Source of the DNA: Nocardioides sp. REDSEA-S33_B3
GTDB lineage: Bacteria > Actinomycetota > Actinomycetes > Propionibacteriales > Nocardioidaceae
Reading direction: 5' to 3'
DNA length: 64,000 bases
NCBI GenBank assembly: GCA_001627335.1
Contig: LUPK01000055.1
Span: 24,297-88,296 of the forward strand
Shown here: piece after piece, positions 1 through 8,390 of the stretch
Position numbering within the stretch: the stretch's first letter is position 1
How the letters are laid out: every line of letters starts with the position of its first letter
Translations under genes and position numbers: made by a program
The notes under the pieces: model-generated
Database searches by the model: none
What the model saw: only the letters and a program-made list of their open reading frames with translations
What the model was told of the DNA's origin: nothing

Positions 1-34
1 CCTCGACAGATCGACAGGCTTCGACAGGTGGTGA

Positions 35-73
35 GTCGGGGCGGGCGGGCTGTCGAACCCCACCCGCCCCGAC
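35..73. terminator. Hairpin after the tail tube gene
   Basis: An 11-bp perfect GC stem (35-45 with 63-73) and 17-nt loop lie immediately downstream of the leftward tail tube gene. There is no clear T-tract, as usual in high-GC actinobacteria. It probably sets transcript levels between the abundant tail tube and the following tail genes. Positions 1-27 just before it hold three copies of TCGACAG. Confidence 0.5.
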
Positions 74-76
74 GTC

Positions 77-607
77 TCAGGTGAGGACGGCGGTGTTCAT
101 CCGCTTGGGGCCGGTGATCGCGACCGACTGCGTGATGGCGACCTCGGCGGCCTCCGCGTCACCCTCGGTGGTCTCCTGCTGGGGACCGAACTCGACGGGG
201 TACACGGTGACGAACTGGTCGGCCGCGATGTCGGTGTCGCGGTCGATGCCCAGGCGGCACACGAGGAAGCCGGTCGTGCCCTCGGGGAACTTCTCGAACG
301 CCTTCTTGCCGTCCGACAGGGCAGCGCCCTGCGGGTTGAAGGCGTAGCGGAGCTCGCCGAGGGTGAGCTGCGACTCCCCGATGAACTCGTAGGTGTTCGC
401 GTCACCGAGCCGGCGCGTGGTGCGCGCGACGTTGGTCGACTGCGAGGGACGGGCGGCGCTGGCGAAGATCATGTTCGTGACGTCCAGCGCGGAAGCGCCG
501 GTCGCCTCGGCAACGGTCGGACCTGCGGCACCCGAGATCGCGGGGACGAAGATCCACTTCTCGCGCAGGTACGCCTTGGTCGCTGCGGGGCGAAGAGGTG
601 CGGCCAT
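77..607 (-). CDS. Phage major tail tube protein (putative)
   Basis: A 176-residue soluble protein starting MAAPLRPAATKAYLREKWIF with a good AAGGAG site 8 nt before the ATG. It has the pattern of siphovirus tail tube proteins: mostly beta structure, short N-terminal arm, an Ala/Glu-rich loop near residues 145-155 and no catalytic motif. The gene is the last in view of the structural operon, after the head-tail joining genes, which is the standard place for the tail tube gene. A hairpin follows it. The function rests on size, composition and position rather than a diagnostic motif. Confidence 0.6.
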   Translation of the reverse strand: MAAPLRPAATKAYLREKWIFVPAISGAAGPTVAEATGASALDVTNMIFASAARPSQSTNVARTTRRLGDANTYEFIGESQLTLGELRYAFNPQGAALSDGKKAFEKFPEGTTGFLVCRLGIDRDTDIAADQFVTVYPVEFGPQQETTEGDAEAAEVAITQSVAITGPKRMNTAVLT

Positions 608-611
608 CGTT

Positions 612-821
612 CTACTCCTTGGTGGTGTTGTCGGTGGCCTTCTGGCCCTCGGTGGTGCTCGACAGGGGCTTGGTGGCGTTGAACTCCGGGGGGAGCGGGT
701 CGCCATTGGCGTCGACCGGGGACTCCTTGAGCCGCCGGTAGTTCCCGTGCGGGATCTCGGAAGCGAGTACCGACCGCTTGTGGCCGGTGTCGGTGTCGGT
801 GACGCGGACGTACTCGGGCAT
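612..821 (-). CDS. Small hypothetical phage structural-operon protein
   Basis: A 69-residue protein starting MPEYVRVTDTDTGHKRSVLA with an AAGGAGG ribosome site. It is hydrophilic, with a Thr/Ser/Lys-rich disordered C-terminus. It lies between the tail completion-like gene and the tail tube gene, 4 nt before the latter's start. Actinophages often carry a small unassigned protein here. No function can be read from the sequence; a minor virion or chaperone role is only a guess. Confidence 0.6.
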   Translation of the reverse strand: MPEYVRVTDTDTGHKRSVLASEIPHGNYRRLKESPVDANGDPLPPEFNATKPLSSTTEGQKATDNTTKE

Positions 822-835
822 GGAGCCCTCCTTGG

Positions 836-1213
836 TCAGTAGGTGAACTCGGACGTGCCGGAGAACCAGCCGTCATCGGGGCCGATCGGGTCGTCCGTCA
901 CGGCGTGCTCGACGAAGAAGGACTCTCCGTCGACAGTCAGGGCCGCCTCGTGAAGGGCTGCGAAAGTGCGGCGCCGCATCTCGAGCGCGTTGATGTAGTC
1001 CTTGGCGACAGCGCGGGTCAGGACCCGCCAGCCGGTCACCTGGGACGCCGCACCACCACGGCGGGGAGCGCCCGTCTCGCGGCGCATCACCATGACCTCG
1101 GTGTAGTAGGCCGGGAGGGCGGTCAGCGCAGCCAGTTCGCCGAGGGTGTGCGGCGAGGCCCCAGCGGCCGTCAGGAGGGACTTGACCTCGTCGAGGTGCG
1201 CTTCCTCGCTCAC
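836..1213 (-). CDS. Phage tail completion / head-tail joining protein (putative)
   Basis: A 125-residue protein read from a GTG whose GTGA overlaps the stop of the upstream gene. An in-frame GTG three codons earlier (1222) is the alternative start. It has no catalytic motif. The small alpha/beta character and the place after the gp10-like gene and before the tail tube fit a tail terminator or completion protein, which caps the tail tube at the neck. This assignment is by gene order only. Confidence 0.5.
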   Translation of the reverse strand: MSEEAHLDEVKSLLTAAGASPHTLGELAALTALPAYYTEVMVMRRETGAPRRGGAASQVTGWRVLTRAVAKDYINALEMRRRTFAALHEAALTVDGESFFVEHAVTDDPIGPDDGWFSGTSEFTY

Positions 1214-1614
1214 CAGAACCACCGGTCGGGAAGCCGGCGCACCTCGGCAGCGAACGAAGGCCCGATGATGTCCGCTGAGCGGGCCATGTTCATCTGCGGA
1301 CGGTTGCCATTGCGGGTGCCGTTCTCGAGGATGAGGCCGAGAAGACCCTGCCCACTCGGGAACGGGCCGTACTCACCGGAGTAGGTGTTACCGAAGAGGC
1401 CGGCCCCCGCGAACATGCGCGAGGAGATCTTGCTGGGGTAGTGCTTGGCATGGGAGCCAGGAGGATTCTGGGTGCGGGCGAGATCCTTGGCGATCTCAGC
1501 TCCGGCCTTGACCCCGTCCGCCACGGTGTCGCGCATGTCGCGCTTGGAGCGGATGGTGACGGCGCGGAGGTCGTCGGACAGGTCGCCGACCGTGTGCAGC
1601 ACTCGGACCTTCAC
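1210..1614 (-). CDS. HK97 gp10-like head-tail joining protein (putative)
   Basis: A 134-residue protein. Its N-terminal helical part (MRDTVADGVKAGAEIAKDLA, about residues 26-45) followed by a stretch with aromatic and Gly residues and a GLILENGTRNGNRPQ-like segment near 92-106 resembles the HK97 gp10/minor tail family. In that family 'lEfGT..xaaRPFmrPA' is the usual signature. The gene sits in the neck-protein block and overlaps the neighbouring gene by 4 bp on each side, so it is translationally coupled to them. Confidence 0.6.
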   Translation of the reverse strand: MKVRVLHTVGDLSDDLRAVTIRSKRDMRDTVADGVKAGAEIAKDLARTQNPPGSHAKHYPSKISSRMFAGAGLFGNTYSGEYGPFPSGQGLLGLILENGTRNGNRPQMNMARSADIIGPSFAAEVRRLPDRWFW

Positions 1615-2024
1615 TCGGTCACCTCCACCACATCGAGCCGCCTCGCGGTGGCGTAGGACTTTGCAGGCACGTCCACGACTTCCCAGCGACGACCCAGAAG
1701 TGACGGGTCAGAAGCGGGGCCAACTGCGCTGCACTCGAACTGCCACCCGACCTTCGGAAGGTCCAGCGGGTCGATCGACATCGGAAGGTGAAGTCCGCCC
1801 TCGACGACCAGGCGGTCGACGCCGCCGACTCGGACCGTGCGGCCGTCGGTGTCGCTGTCGCGAGAGCGGCCGGCGATCTTGCCGGGGGTCTCGTACTGCT
1901 CGACCCACACCGTCTGATTCAGGCCGTCAACGCGCTGCGTTGTGGCGGCGTAGGCGGTGAACGTGTCGAGCATCAGGGACTCGGCATCCCCGCGCATCTG
2001 CTCGAGGTACGGATCTACGCTCAC
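1611..2024 (-). CDS. Phage head-tail connector protein, DUF6093-like (putative)
   Basis: A 137-residue protein from a GTG that overlaps the upstream stop as GTGA. The C-terminal half carries SLLGRRWEVVDVPAKSYATA (about residues 107-126), a 'GRrwrV..v..kS.atarR' pattern seen in short neck proteins of actinophages. A stopper role between the adaptor and tail completion proteins fits the gene order. The family name is a tentative recognition. Confidence 0.5.
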   Translation of the reverse strand: MSVDPYLEQMRGDAESLMLDTFTAYAATTQRVDGLNQTVWVEQYETPGKIAGRSRDSDTDGRTVRVGGVDRLVVEGGLHLPMSIDPLDLPKVGWQFECSAVGPASDPSLLGRRWEVVDVPAKSYATARRLDVVEVTE

Positions 2025-2500
2025 GGCAGGTCGTCCGCCGAGTACCAGGGGAACGGCGGGCCGGACGGGGCGGGAGCGGTCGGGACGTAGATCGTCGAGT
2101 CGCCGAGGGTCCCGCGCGTCACCGACACCGTGCCGAGGTCGCTGGGCTGGCCGCTCGCGGAGTAGTCGGCCAGCGTGTTCTTCTCCGACTCGGTGAGGTA
2201 CAGGCCGGTCGCGCCAGCCTCCCCCCAGCGGCGGGTGGCATCGTCGACCGTGACCGAGGTCAGGCCGGCAGGGTTCAGCCACACGCGGGACGCGACCTGC
2301 ACCACGACAACCGAGACGACGTCGGGGACGTCGGTGAGCGCTTCGGCCTCGTCGACCCAGGTCTGGCCCGTGTGGGCGCGGACCAGGGCCGACGCGGCAG
2401 ACAGCACCGCCCTCGCCCGCGGGTCCGCGTCAGGGATCTCCTGACCGACCCACGAGGCGAGGTCACTCACCTGTGCGAGCGAGGGCAGTGCCATCGTCAT
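2021..2500 (-). CDS. Phage gp6-like head-tail adaptor (putative)
   Basis: A 159-residue protein starting MTMALPSLAQVSDLASWVGQ; a second ATG lies two codons in. The helical N-terminus, with DPRARAVLSAASALVRAHTG at about 28-47, matches the gp6/adaptor type of connector protein that docks under the portal ring. It starts 8 nt after the capsid gene stop with a CGGAG site. The Val-rich helix at 62-70 is typical of these proteins and need not cross a membrane. Confidence 0.6.
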   Translation of the reverse strand: MTMALPSLAQVSDLASWVGQEIPDADPRARAVLSAASALVRAHTGQTWVDEAEALTDVPDVVSVVVVQVASRVWLNPAGLTSVTVDDATRRWGEAGATGLYLTESEKNTLADYSASGQPSDLGTVSVTRGTLGDSTIYVPTAPAPSGPPFPWYSADDLP

Positions 2501-2507
2501 GCTCCGA

Positions 2508-3392
2508 TCAGACCGGGTCGGGGACCGAGACAGCGCGGGTGGCGCTGATCGTCTCCGCGCCGACGAAGGTGTCGGCGACGGCCTGGTCCTCGAGCTGGAG
2601 CGGGTTGTAGTGCTGGAGGTACCGCAGCGCGAACCCGTCCTGGGCGATGGTGGCCGAGAAGCCGGCACCCTCGGGCGCCCGCGAGGGGCGGGTGACGTGG
2701 GCGAAGGCGTCCCGGTGGTAGGCCACCGAGGTCGTCAGGTTGGGGTCGGTGACGATCGTGAAGCCCAGGAGGCGACCGATGATGGCGTCGCGCAGGACAC
2801 CGTCGGTGCCGGACTCGTTGACCTTCTGGAGCTGCTCGACGTTGAGGAACGCGGCCTCGGCCTCGGGGGTGAGGGCGAAGTAGCGGTCGCTCATCGGCAC
2901 CTTGCGAGCGTTGAGCACCGCACGGGCGGCGATCAGCACTGCGAGGGCGTTGGAACCGTCCGCGGCGAGGGCCGGGATGCTCGCGTCGGTGGCGACGGCG
3001 TTCATCTCGGTCAGTAGGGGGGCGGTGACGCCGTCGACGACCGACTCGGCCATCGGGCGGATGACCTCGGACTCGAGGCTGGTCAGGGTGAACGTGGCGA
3101 AGTCGTCGGGCAGGCGGATCGCCTTGTAGACCTGCGTGTCCATCGTGACCGGGATGGTGTCCTGGTCGAGCTCGTCGAACACGATCGCGTCGCGCGCGGT
3201 GCGGTTGGCCTGGGTGTAGGTCCGCGCCGCGCCGGCGGTGATCGGGTTCTTGATGTTGACCACCATGCCGCGACCGGCGACGAAGTCCTGCGAGAAGTCC
3301 TGGCGGACGGTGCGCGGGAGTGTGGTCAGGTAGCGCAGGGCGGCGAGGGTGGACCGCGCCGCCTGCTCCGGGGTGTAGAGGGTGTTCGCCAC
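2508..3392 (-). CDS. Phage major capsid protein (P22 coat/HK97-fold type)
   Basis: A 294-residue protein, MANTLYTPEQAARSTLAALR onward. The N-terminal arm, the segment VVNIKNPITAGAARTYTQAN (about 44-63) and the later LTPEAEAAFLNVEQLQKVNE stretch are of the P22 gp5-like coat type found in many actinophages with HK97 fold. It lies directly after a scaffold-like gene, as expected for the shell protein that assembles around the scaffold. A TTGGAG/AGGTCAC region precedes the ATG. It is normally the most expressed gene of the operon. Confidence 0.82.
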   Translation of the reverse strand: MANTLYTPEQAARSTLAALRYLTTLPRTVRQDFSQDFVAGRGMVVNIKNPITAGAARTYTQANRTARDAIVFDELDQDTIPVTMDTQVYKAIRLPDDFATFTLTSLESEVIRPMAESVVDGVTAPLLTEMNAVATDASIPALAADGSNALAVLIAARAVLNARKVPMSDRYFALTPEAEAAFLNVEQLQKVNESGTDGVLRDAIIGRLLGFTIVTDPNLTTSVAYHRDAFAHVTRPSRAPEGAGFSATIAQDGFALRYLQHYNPLQLEDQAVADTFVGAETISATRAVSVPDPV

Positions 3393-3454
3393 GGTGACCT
3401 CCTATGGTCGTCGGGTTGACCGCAGCAAGCCCGTGGCGGGGCCGTGCGGGGGCA

Positions 3455-3946
3455 TCAGTGCTGGAACATCCGGGCGGCGATCTTGCGCGTGTCCGTCTCC
3501 TCGGGCTCGCGCTCCGGCTGGCCACCACCGCGCAACTGCTCGGTGGGGCGCTGGGAGGGCGGGCGCTTGGTGGGGGCCACGAGCTCGACCAGCGCCTCGG
3601 CGTCGGCGAGCATCTCCTCGCGGGTAGCGCCCTGGAGGCGCCGAGCGATCGCGAGCGGCAGACCCAGCTCGTAGCCGACCTCGAGCTGGAGGACGGTCGC
3701 CTTGAGGCCGCCGTTCTCCTTGGTGAGGTCGTCCACGCTGGCGGCCTTCTGTTCGGCCTTGGTGGCGCGCTCGCGGAGAGCCCTGTTCTCCGAGTTGACC
3801 TTGCCGATCTTGCGCTTGGCCCGCTCGGGGTCCCATGCCTCGTCTCCGTCGTCCTCCTGGGACTCCGGCTGCTCAGCAGTGGGGTTCTGGTCCTCGGCCT
3901 CCTCGGGGGTGACCTCGGTCTCCTGCGTGGTGTCCTGCTCGGACAT
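3455..3946 (-). CDS. Phage capsid scaffolding protein
   Basis: A 163-residue very acidic protein. Residues 1-40 are Glu/Gln/Pro/Asp-rich. A coiled coil follows (about 44-88, with heptads around KIGKVNSENRALRERATKAE), then helices and a basic C-terminal tail (TRKIAARMFQH) of the kind that contacts the coat protein. Composition, coiled coil, basic tail and position just before the capsid gene all fit. The start codon is preceded by the 13-bp GCCCCAGGAGGGC motif described separately. Confidence 0.82.
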   Translation of the reverse strand: MSEQDTTQETEVTPEEAEDQNPTAEQPESQEDDGDEAWDPERAKRKIGKVNSENRALRERATKAEQKAASVDDLTKENGGLKATVLQLEVGYELGLPLAIARRLQGATREEMLADAEALVELVAPTKRPPSQRPTEQLRGGGQPEREPEETDTRKIAARMFQH

Positions 3947-3950
3947 GGAT

Positions 3951-3963
3951 GCCCTCCTGGGGC
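3951..3963 (-). promoter_or_regulatory. Start-associated 13-bp motif (copy 1)
   Basis: The sequence GCCCCAGGAGGGC (minus strand) lies just before the scaffold gene ATG and contains its ribosome site. The identical 13-mer occurs twice before the small terminase gene at 8,250-8,285. Exact identity over 13 bases goes beyond what a shared ribosome site needs. It resembles the start-associated sequences known in cluster K mycobacteriophages in length and place, though not in sequence. Confidence 0.5.
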
Positions 3964-3999
3964 TAGGGGATGGTGCTGCCGCCCACCGGGGGCGGAAGA

Positions 4000-4701
4000 T
4001 CAGCGGAGGCCGCCGAGGCGGCGCATCTGCGCGAGGATCGCCTTCGCATCGGCGCCAGGGCCGGCAGCGTCACGGGCGGCGTAGTACGTCTCACGCCAGT
4101 CGGCGACGAACGGGGCCTCGTCGTAGTCGCTCATCGACCAGACCGGCACGGCGATGCATCGGCAGTGATTGTGGTACTTCGACGCCGCGGTGTCTTCGCT
4201 GCGGAAGACGGGGCCGCGGGTGGCATTGAGGGCGCAGAACGCGCAGGCGTTGGGGCTGGCGTAGCGCGCCCACCGGGCGGGCTGTGGGTCGCGGTCGGCG
4301 GCCGTCTCGATCGCCTCGCGGTCGGCGAGGGCGAGCAGGCGCTCGACCGCAGCAGCGGAGTCGGCCAGTGCCTTGTCCACGTCGACGTACAGGCCGGACG
4401 CGGCCCACGAGGCGGTCTTCTCGATCTGCTGAACGGGCGGCAGGTCGGGGAGTGGTGCCGTGAAGGATCCGGGGACGTTGGCGGCCAGTCGCAGGTCGTC
4501 GTACCAGTCGGCGCCGAGTCCGCCGGCGACCGGGTGGAACGCGTCGAGCAGGTCGCCTAGCAGGCCGGCCAGTGCCACGCGAGCAGCCTCGGGCGAGTCC
4601 AGTGGCAGCGACGGCCACTCGGTGACCAGTTCGGCGATCGCGAGGGTGATGACGTCCGCGAGGGCTTCGCGGTGCGCGATGGCCTCAGCCTGCGTCGCCA
4701 A
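4000..4701 (-). CDS. MuF-like minor capsid / capsid maturation protein
   Basis: A 233-residue protein overlapping the end of the portal gene by 17 bp. The N-terminal two thirds are helical. The C-terminal Cys/His signature CAFCALN (about 155-161) and HNHCRC (about 179-184) is characteristic of the MuF/SPP1 gp7 and actinophage 'capsid maturation protease' group. MuF proteins are minor head proteins bound to the portal and are often injected or involved in head maturation. No separate Ser-His protease triad is visible, so the protease label often given to this family should be treated with care. Confidence 0.75.
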   Translation of the reverse strand: MATQAEAIAHREALADVITLAIAELVTEWPSLPLDSPEAARVALAGLLGDLLDAFHPVAGGLGADWYDDLRLAANVPGSFTAPLPDLPPVQQIEKTASWAASGLYVDVDKALADSAAAVERLLALADREAIETAADRDPQPARWARYASPNACAFCALNATRGPVFRSEDTAASKYHNHCRCIAVPVWSMSDYDEAPFVADWRETYYAARDAAGPGADAKAILAQMRRLGGLR

Positions 4702-6118
4702 GGCGGTTCACCAGTCCGGCGACCGTGGGGTTCTGCCGCGCCTCGGCGGCAGCGTCGGCGATCGCTGCGAGGCGGTCGCGAGCGGCACCGCGGCGAGCGA
4801 GGGCCTTCCACTCGTCCACGTCGGCGGTCTCCGCGCCGGGGACCATCGACCACAGGGCCTCGGGCGGGACGCCGAGCATCTGAGTCAGCTTGCCGAGCGC
4901 GTCGGCCGCCTGAGCCAGCGAGCGGACCTGCATGTCCTGCCAGGTGATCCGCGCCCGGAAGTCCTGCGCCGCGGCCTCGTCGCCCTCGATGTGGGCTGCG
5001 AGGCGGAGCAGTTGAGCGTGAGCGTCGCCGAGGCCGTCGCGGCGCACAGTGACCTTCTGTGCCCAGCCGTTGCGGATCTCAGCGATGGTGTCGGCAGAGA
5101 CGTTGGAGAGTTCGGCGAAGGCCGTGATGGGCGTCTGCGAGACGGCCGCCAAGGTCTTCTGGTCGGACTCGTCGACGCGCACGAAGCCGTCGAGCGGCGT
5201 CTCGTCGAGGGTGTCGAACTTGGTGTTCGGGTCGCGGGCGACCAGCATCTCCGACTGGGAGAGCTTGATGCGTCGACGCTCGACCTCGGCGCGGTACTCC
5301 GCCCACTCCTCGACGGTCGACTCAGCAGTGGGCTCCTTGAGCCCCTTGCCGAGGTCGACGCCGGAGACGGTGCGGATCTTCCACGAGTTGTAGTGCTGCG
5401 CCAGCAGCCGGTCGTGGACGTTCTTGTTGAGCCGCTTCGCGAGGTTGATGAACGGCTCGACCTCGCCGACCGGCTGGCCCTTGAGGTCGGTGAATGGGGC
5501 GTAGCGCACGAACGGGCAGACGCCGACCTCGTGGCCGCGCCACTCGATGAAGTCGACCTCGTCGCCTGAGGCGCCGACGCGCACGAAGTACTCGAACTCG
5601 TCGTCGTAGAGCTTCATCACCCACTCGTTGCCGGCCGGTCGACCGTGCAGCGCGTACATGGGCCACTCGTCCTCGAGGTCGTCGGCGTAGACGGTGAGGG
5701 CGTGCGAGGGGTCCACGGCCGTCAGGCGGGCGCGACGCTCGCCGCCGATGGTCCCCGGCATGGCCTTGCCGTAGCAGTAGCCGTAGCCGTTCGCGGCGTG
5801 GTGGATCGAGTGCTGGAGGCGGGAGAAGCGGTTGCGCTCCCATGCGCCCCAGGGCGTCGAGTTGTCGGTCTGGTCCGGCGAGCGGTAGCCGTCGACGATC
5901 TGGGCCTGCGAGGTGGAGGCGACCACGAGACCGAGCCACGGCGTGCGGGCGAGGTCGCGGAGCGTCTTCTGCTCCTTGGTCGCGTTCGCCGGCAGCTCGA
6001 TCGGCTCGTGCTCGGAGTGCATCCACTTCCCGATCCACTCCAGCCGCTCGCGCTCCTGGCGGAATAGCGGGTAGAGCCGGTCGTGGATCAGGTCGGTGAC
6101 ATCGGACTGGGAGAGCAT
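4685..6118 (-). CDS. Phage portal protein (SPP1 gp6-like)
   Basis: A 477-residue protein, starting MLSQSDVTDLIHDRLYPLFR, of the length and pattern of SPP1-type portals. It has an N-terminal helix with Arg/Trp residues, the clip/stem region around PFINLAKRLNKNVHDRLLAQ (about 222-241) and a long C-terminal helical crown. Portal dodecamers form the DNA gate and dock terminase. The gene starts one base after the terminase large subunit gene ends and overlaps the MuF-like gene, the classic terminase-portal-MuF order. Confidence 0.85.
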   Translation of the reverse strand: MLSQSDVTDLIHDRLYPLFRQERERLEWIGKWMHSEHEPIELPANATKEQKTLRDLARTPWLGLVVASTSQAQIVDGYRSPDQTDNSTPWGAWERNRFSRLQHSIHHAANGYGYCYGKAMPGTIGGERRARLTAVDPSHALTVYADDLEDEWPMYALHGRPAGNEWVMKLYDDEFEYFVRVGASGDEVDFIEWRGHEVGVCPFVRYAPFTDLKGQPVGEVEPFINLAKRLNKNVHDRLLAQHYNSWKIRTVSGVDLGKGLKEPTAESTVEEWAEYRAEVERRRIKLSQSEMLVARDPNTKFDTLDETPLDGFVRVDESDQKTLAAVSQTPITAFAELSNVSADTIAEIRNGWAQKVTVRRDGLGDAHAQLLRLAAHIEGDEAAAQDFRARITWQDMQVRSLAQAADALGKLTQMLGVPPEALWSMVPGAETADVDEWKALARRGAARDRLAAIADAAAEARQNPTVAGLVNRLGDAG

Positions 6119-7903
6119 CTAGAACCAGACCTCCCCTGTGTGCGTCACGGTTTCCTTGCGGGTCATCTGCCACAGGCGCCACATCATGCGGGCGCCGACG
6201 GCACAGACAGCGGCGTCGATCTTGCGGGCGGATTCTCGGTGCTCCTTGCCGAGCGAGACCCCGAACTTGCTGGGGCGACGGCGAGCGTTGTGGGCGTGCT
6301 CTCGCAGCCGCGCGGACCCGTCGTGGGTCAGTGTCTGCTCCGAGACGTCGGAGGTGAAGCGTTCGGCGTGCTCGACGAACAGCGAGACGTGACGGGGCAT
6401 CCTCATGTCCCAGATGACCGCGTGGCGGCGGTCCCCGTCCTTCTGTGCGAGCAGCTCGTAGCCGGCGGACAGGTCCGCGGCCCAGGTGTCACAGAACGGC
6501 TCCCAGTAGCGTTCGCCGGTCTCGTCGTCGCGGGCATCCGAGGGGTCCCAGAAGAAGCCTCGGACGTCCCAGGTCTTGTGCGCCTCGCGGACGCGCAGGT
6601 CGACCGCTGCGCGGTCCACGACCCACTCCTCGGCGCGAGGCGGGCGCTGCCAGACGCCGACGGTGAACACGAAGCCGTCGGAGAGGCGGCATCCCACGAT
6701 CGCGGTCGCGTCGTCGGACTTCGACCCATCGCCGAACAGGACCACCGGCTCGCCGCTCTTGACGACCTCGGCGCGGTTCGCGCAGGCGTCGAACTCCTGC
6801 GGATCCACCCAGGCGTCCTCGGTGGCGGTGATCTGGTTGTACCACTTGCGCCGGGACTCGCTCGGCGGGTTGGCGGGGTTGAGGATCGACTTCACGATGC
6901 GGCCCGTGGGGCGCGTGTCGAGCCAGGACGAGTCGCCCTTGATGGCTGCGACCACGCTGGGCGCGGTGTCGGCGGTCAGAGGGGCTTCGGGCGGGGCCTC
7001 GAGACTGTCGTACAGCAGGCCGAACCGCATCGCCGTCGGGGTGTCGCCCTGAGTGGCATTGAAGCCCTCGCGGACGCGTTGCCCGACTGAGTCCTCGCCG
7101 GGGCGGTAGGCGTTGCAGATGTCGAGCATCCGCGCAGCGCCGCCCTCGGACTTCGCTGCGTTGCCCTCGATCGCGCCGGCCATCTCGTGACCCTGGTTGC
7201 CCGTGAGCCAGTTCTGCGTCTCGTTGCGGATGATGAGCGTCGGGCGCCCACCCTCGATCGCGAGCGGCGACGCGGTCACGGCCTCGATCTGGCGAGTGTC
7301 GCCGAGGCCGTAGACGTTGACCTTGCCGACCTGGATCCCGTAGTGCCGCCGAGCCTCCGCGCTGATGAGCGACGGCATGAGCTTCATCGTGTTCTTGGTC
7401 TGCTCCTGGCTGACCGCGACCACCTGCACCCAGGCGTTCGGCTCCTCGCGCCCGATGGGCTGGTCGCCGTCCCAGTGGTCGAAGGTGACCTCTGCGAAGC
7501 ACGCCGCGACCGCCAGGCATGCGGCCACCGGATCCTTGCCCCAGCCCTTGAGGCGCTGGAGGACGGCCGAGTGATAGAGGAAGTCGCCGTCCTCGTCTAC
7601 GGCGAAGTACCACAGCAGGAAGCGGGTTTGCTCGGGGGTGAACTGCCACGGGTTGCCGTGCTTGTCACGCAGCCACACGCCGCACCAGGCCAGCACCCGC
7701 CAGCCGAGTGAGTGGCGCGGCAGGACCCAGCCTGAGTCCCACTGCCACGTCGGGCCGATCTTGACCGGCTCCCAGGCGAGGTCCGTCGGCGGAACCGTCC
7801 GCTCGAGCAGATCCTCGTACCAGGCGATGATCTCGGCGAACTCCGAGTCCGCCGTGGCGACCGCTGCTGAGCGACTACGCGCCACGACGCGACCAGCGGG
7901 CAT
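6119..7903 (-). CDS. Terminase large subunit
   Basis: A 594-residue packaging motor. An atypical Walker A segment is at about 118-126 (LKGWGKDPV) and Walker B is PTLIIRNE at 221-228. The C-terminal RNase H-like nuclease has acidic residues in LFGDGSKSDD (389-398) and FFWDPSD (450-456). The protein cuts concatemeric DNA and pumps it into the prohead through the portal. I chose the ATG at 7903, which overlaps the small subunit by 29 bp. A GTG at 7885 is a possible alternative, and neither has a strong ribosome site, so translational coupling is likely. Confidence 0.85.
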   Translation of the reverse strand: MPAGRVVARSRSAAVATADSEFAEIIAWYEDLLERTVPPTDLAWEPVKIGPTWQWDSGWVLPRHSLGWRVLAWCGVWLRDKHGNPWQFTPEQTRFLLWYFAVDEDGDFLYHSAVLQRLKGWGKDPVAACLAVAACFAEVTFDHWDGDQPIGREEPNAWVQVVAVSQEQTKNTMKLMPSLISAEARRHYGIQVGKVNVYGLGDTRQIEAVTASPLAIEGGRPTLIIRNETQNWLTGNQGHEMAGAIEGNAAKSEGGAARMLDICNAYRPGEDSVGQRVREGFNATQGDTPTAMRFGLLYDSLEAPPEAPLTADTAPSVVAAIKGDSSWLDTRPTGRIVKSILNPANPPSESRRKWYNQITATEDAWVDPQEFDACANRAEVVKSGEPVVLFGDGSKSDDATAIVGCRLSDGFVFTVGVWQRPPRAEEWVVDRAAVDLRVREAHKTWDVRGFFWDPSDARDDETGERYWEPFCDTWAADLSAGYELLAQKDGDRRHAVIWDMRMPRHVSLFVEHAERFTSDVSEQTLTHDGSARLREHAHNARRRPSKFGVSLGKEHRESARKIDAAVCAVGARMMWRLWQMTRKETVTHTGEVWF

Positions 7904-8243
7904 TCGCCGCCGAGCGCGCTTGGGACGAACGCTCGCCCGCGTCCTCGCCGCCGGTCTCATCCGGCAGCTTGAGGGCCTTGAGGTGGGTCGCCTTGGACTT
8001 CGCGGCCTTGTCGATCGACCCGATCATCGGGTGCTCGACCTCCTGGCCCATGCTGCCCTTGCTCATGTACGGCCGGCCGAGCTCGCCCCACGCCTTGATG
8101 AACTCCGCCTCCATGTCGGCGGCCACGCAGGCAGACGACAGGATTCGCAGCTCGTCGGCGCGCAGGTCCCACTTCTCGACGACCTCGCGCCACAGGGCGG
8201 CGCCAGTGTCGGCGAGGTGCTTCGGGGGCTTCGGCTTGCTCAT
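7875..8243 (-). CDS. Terminase small subunit (P27 family-like)
   Basis: A 122-residue DNA-recognition partner of the terminase. The start KPPKHLADTGAALWREVVEK (about 6-25) is the hallmark of P27-type small terminases ('P.hL...g...W..i...l'). It is followed by helical oligomerisation sequence and a basic tail. The ATG is preceded by an AGGAGG site inside a 13-bp repeated motif. Its placement just upstream of the large subunit is standard. Confidence 0.78.
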   Translation of the reverse strand: MSKPKPPKHLADTGAALWREVVEKWDLRADELRILSSACVAADMEAEFIKAWGELGRPYMSKGSMGQEVEHPMIGSIDKAAKSKATHLKALKLPDETGGEDAGERSSQARSAANARWSRRGA

Positions 8244-8249
8244 GGGGCA

Positions 8250-8285
8250 GCCCTCCTGGGGCTCGGTGGGTGGCCCTCCTGGGGC
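8250..8285 (-). promoter_or_regulatory. Two start-associated 13-bp motifs (copies 2 and 3)
   Basis: GCCCCAGGAGGGC occurs at 8,250-8,262, just before the small terminase ATG, and again at 8,273-8,285, separated by 10 bases. A third exact copy precedes the scaffold gene. The duplicated copy is too far from the start to be a ribosome site. This favours recognition by a protein or an RNA-level role. The rest of the gap (8,286-8,390) shows no convincing gene. Confidence 0.5.
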
Positions 8286-8390
8286 CTGAAAAACGGGGGA
8301 GAGCCGCACGCAGGATCCGAGGTGCTATCCCCTCGGTCCTGTCGCCGTGAGCGAGTGAGGGTCACCCCCCACCCCTCGCGGGTCGGTCGG

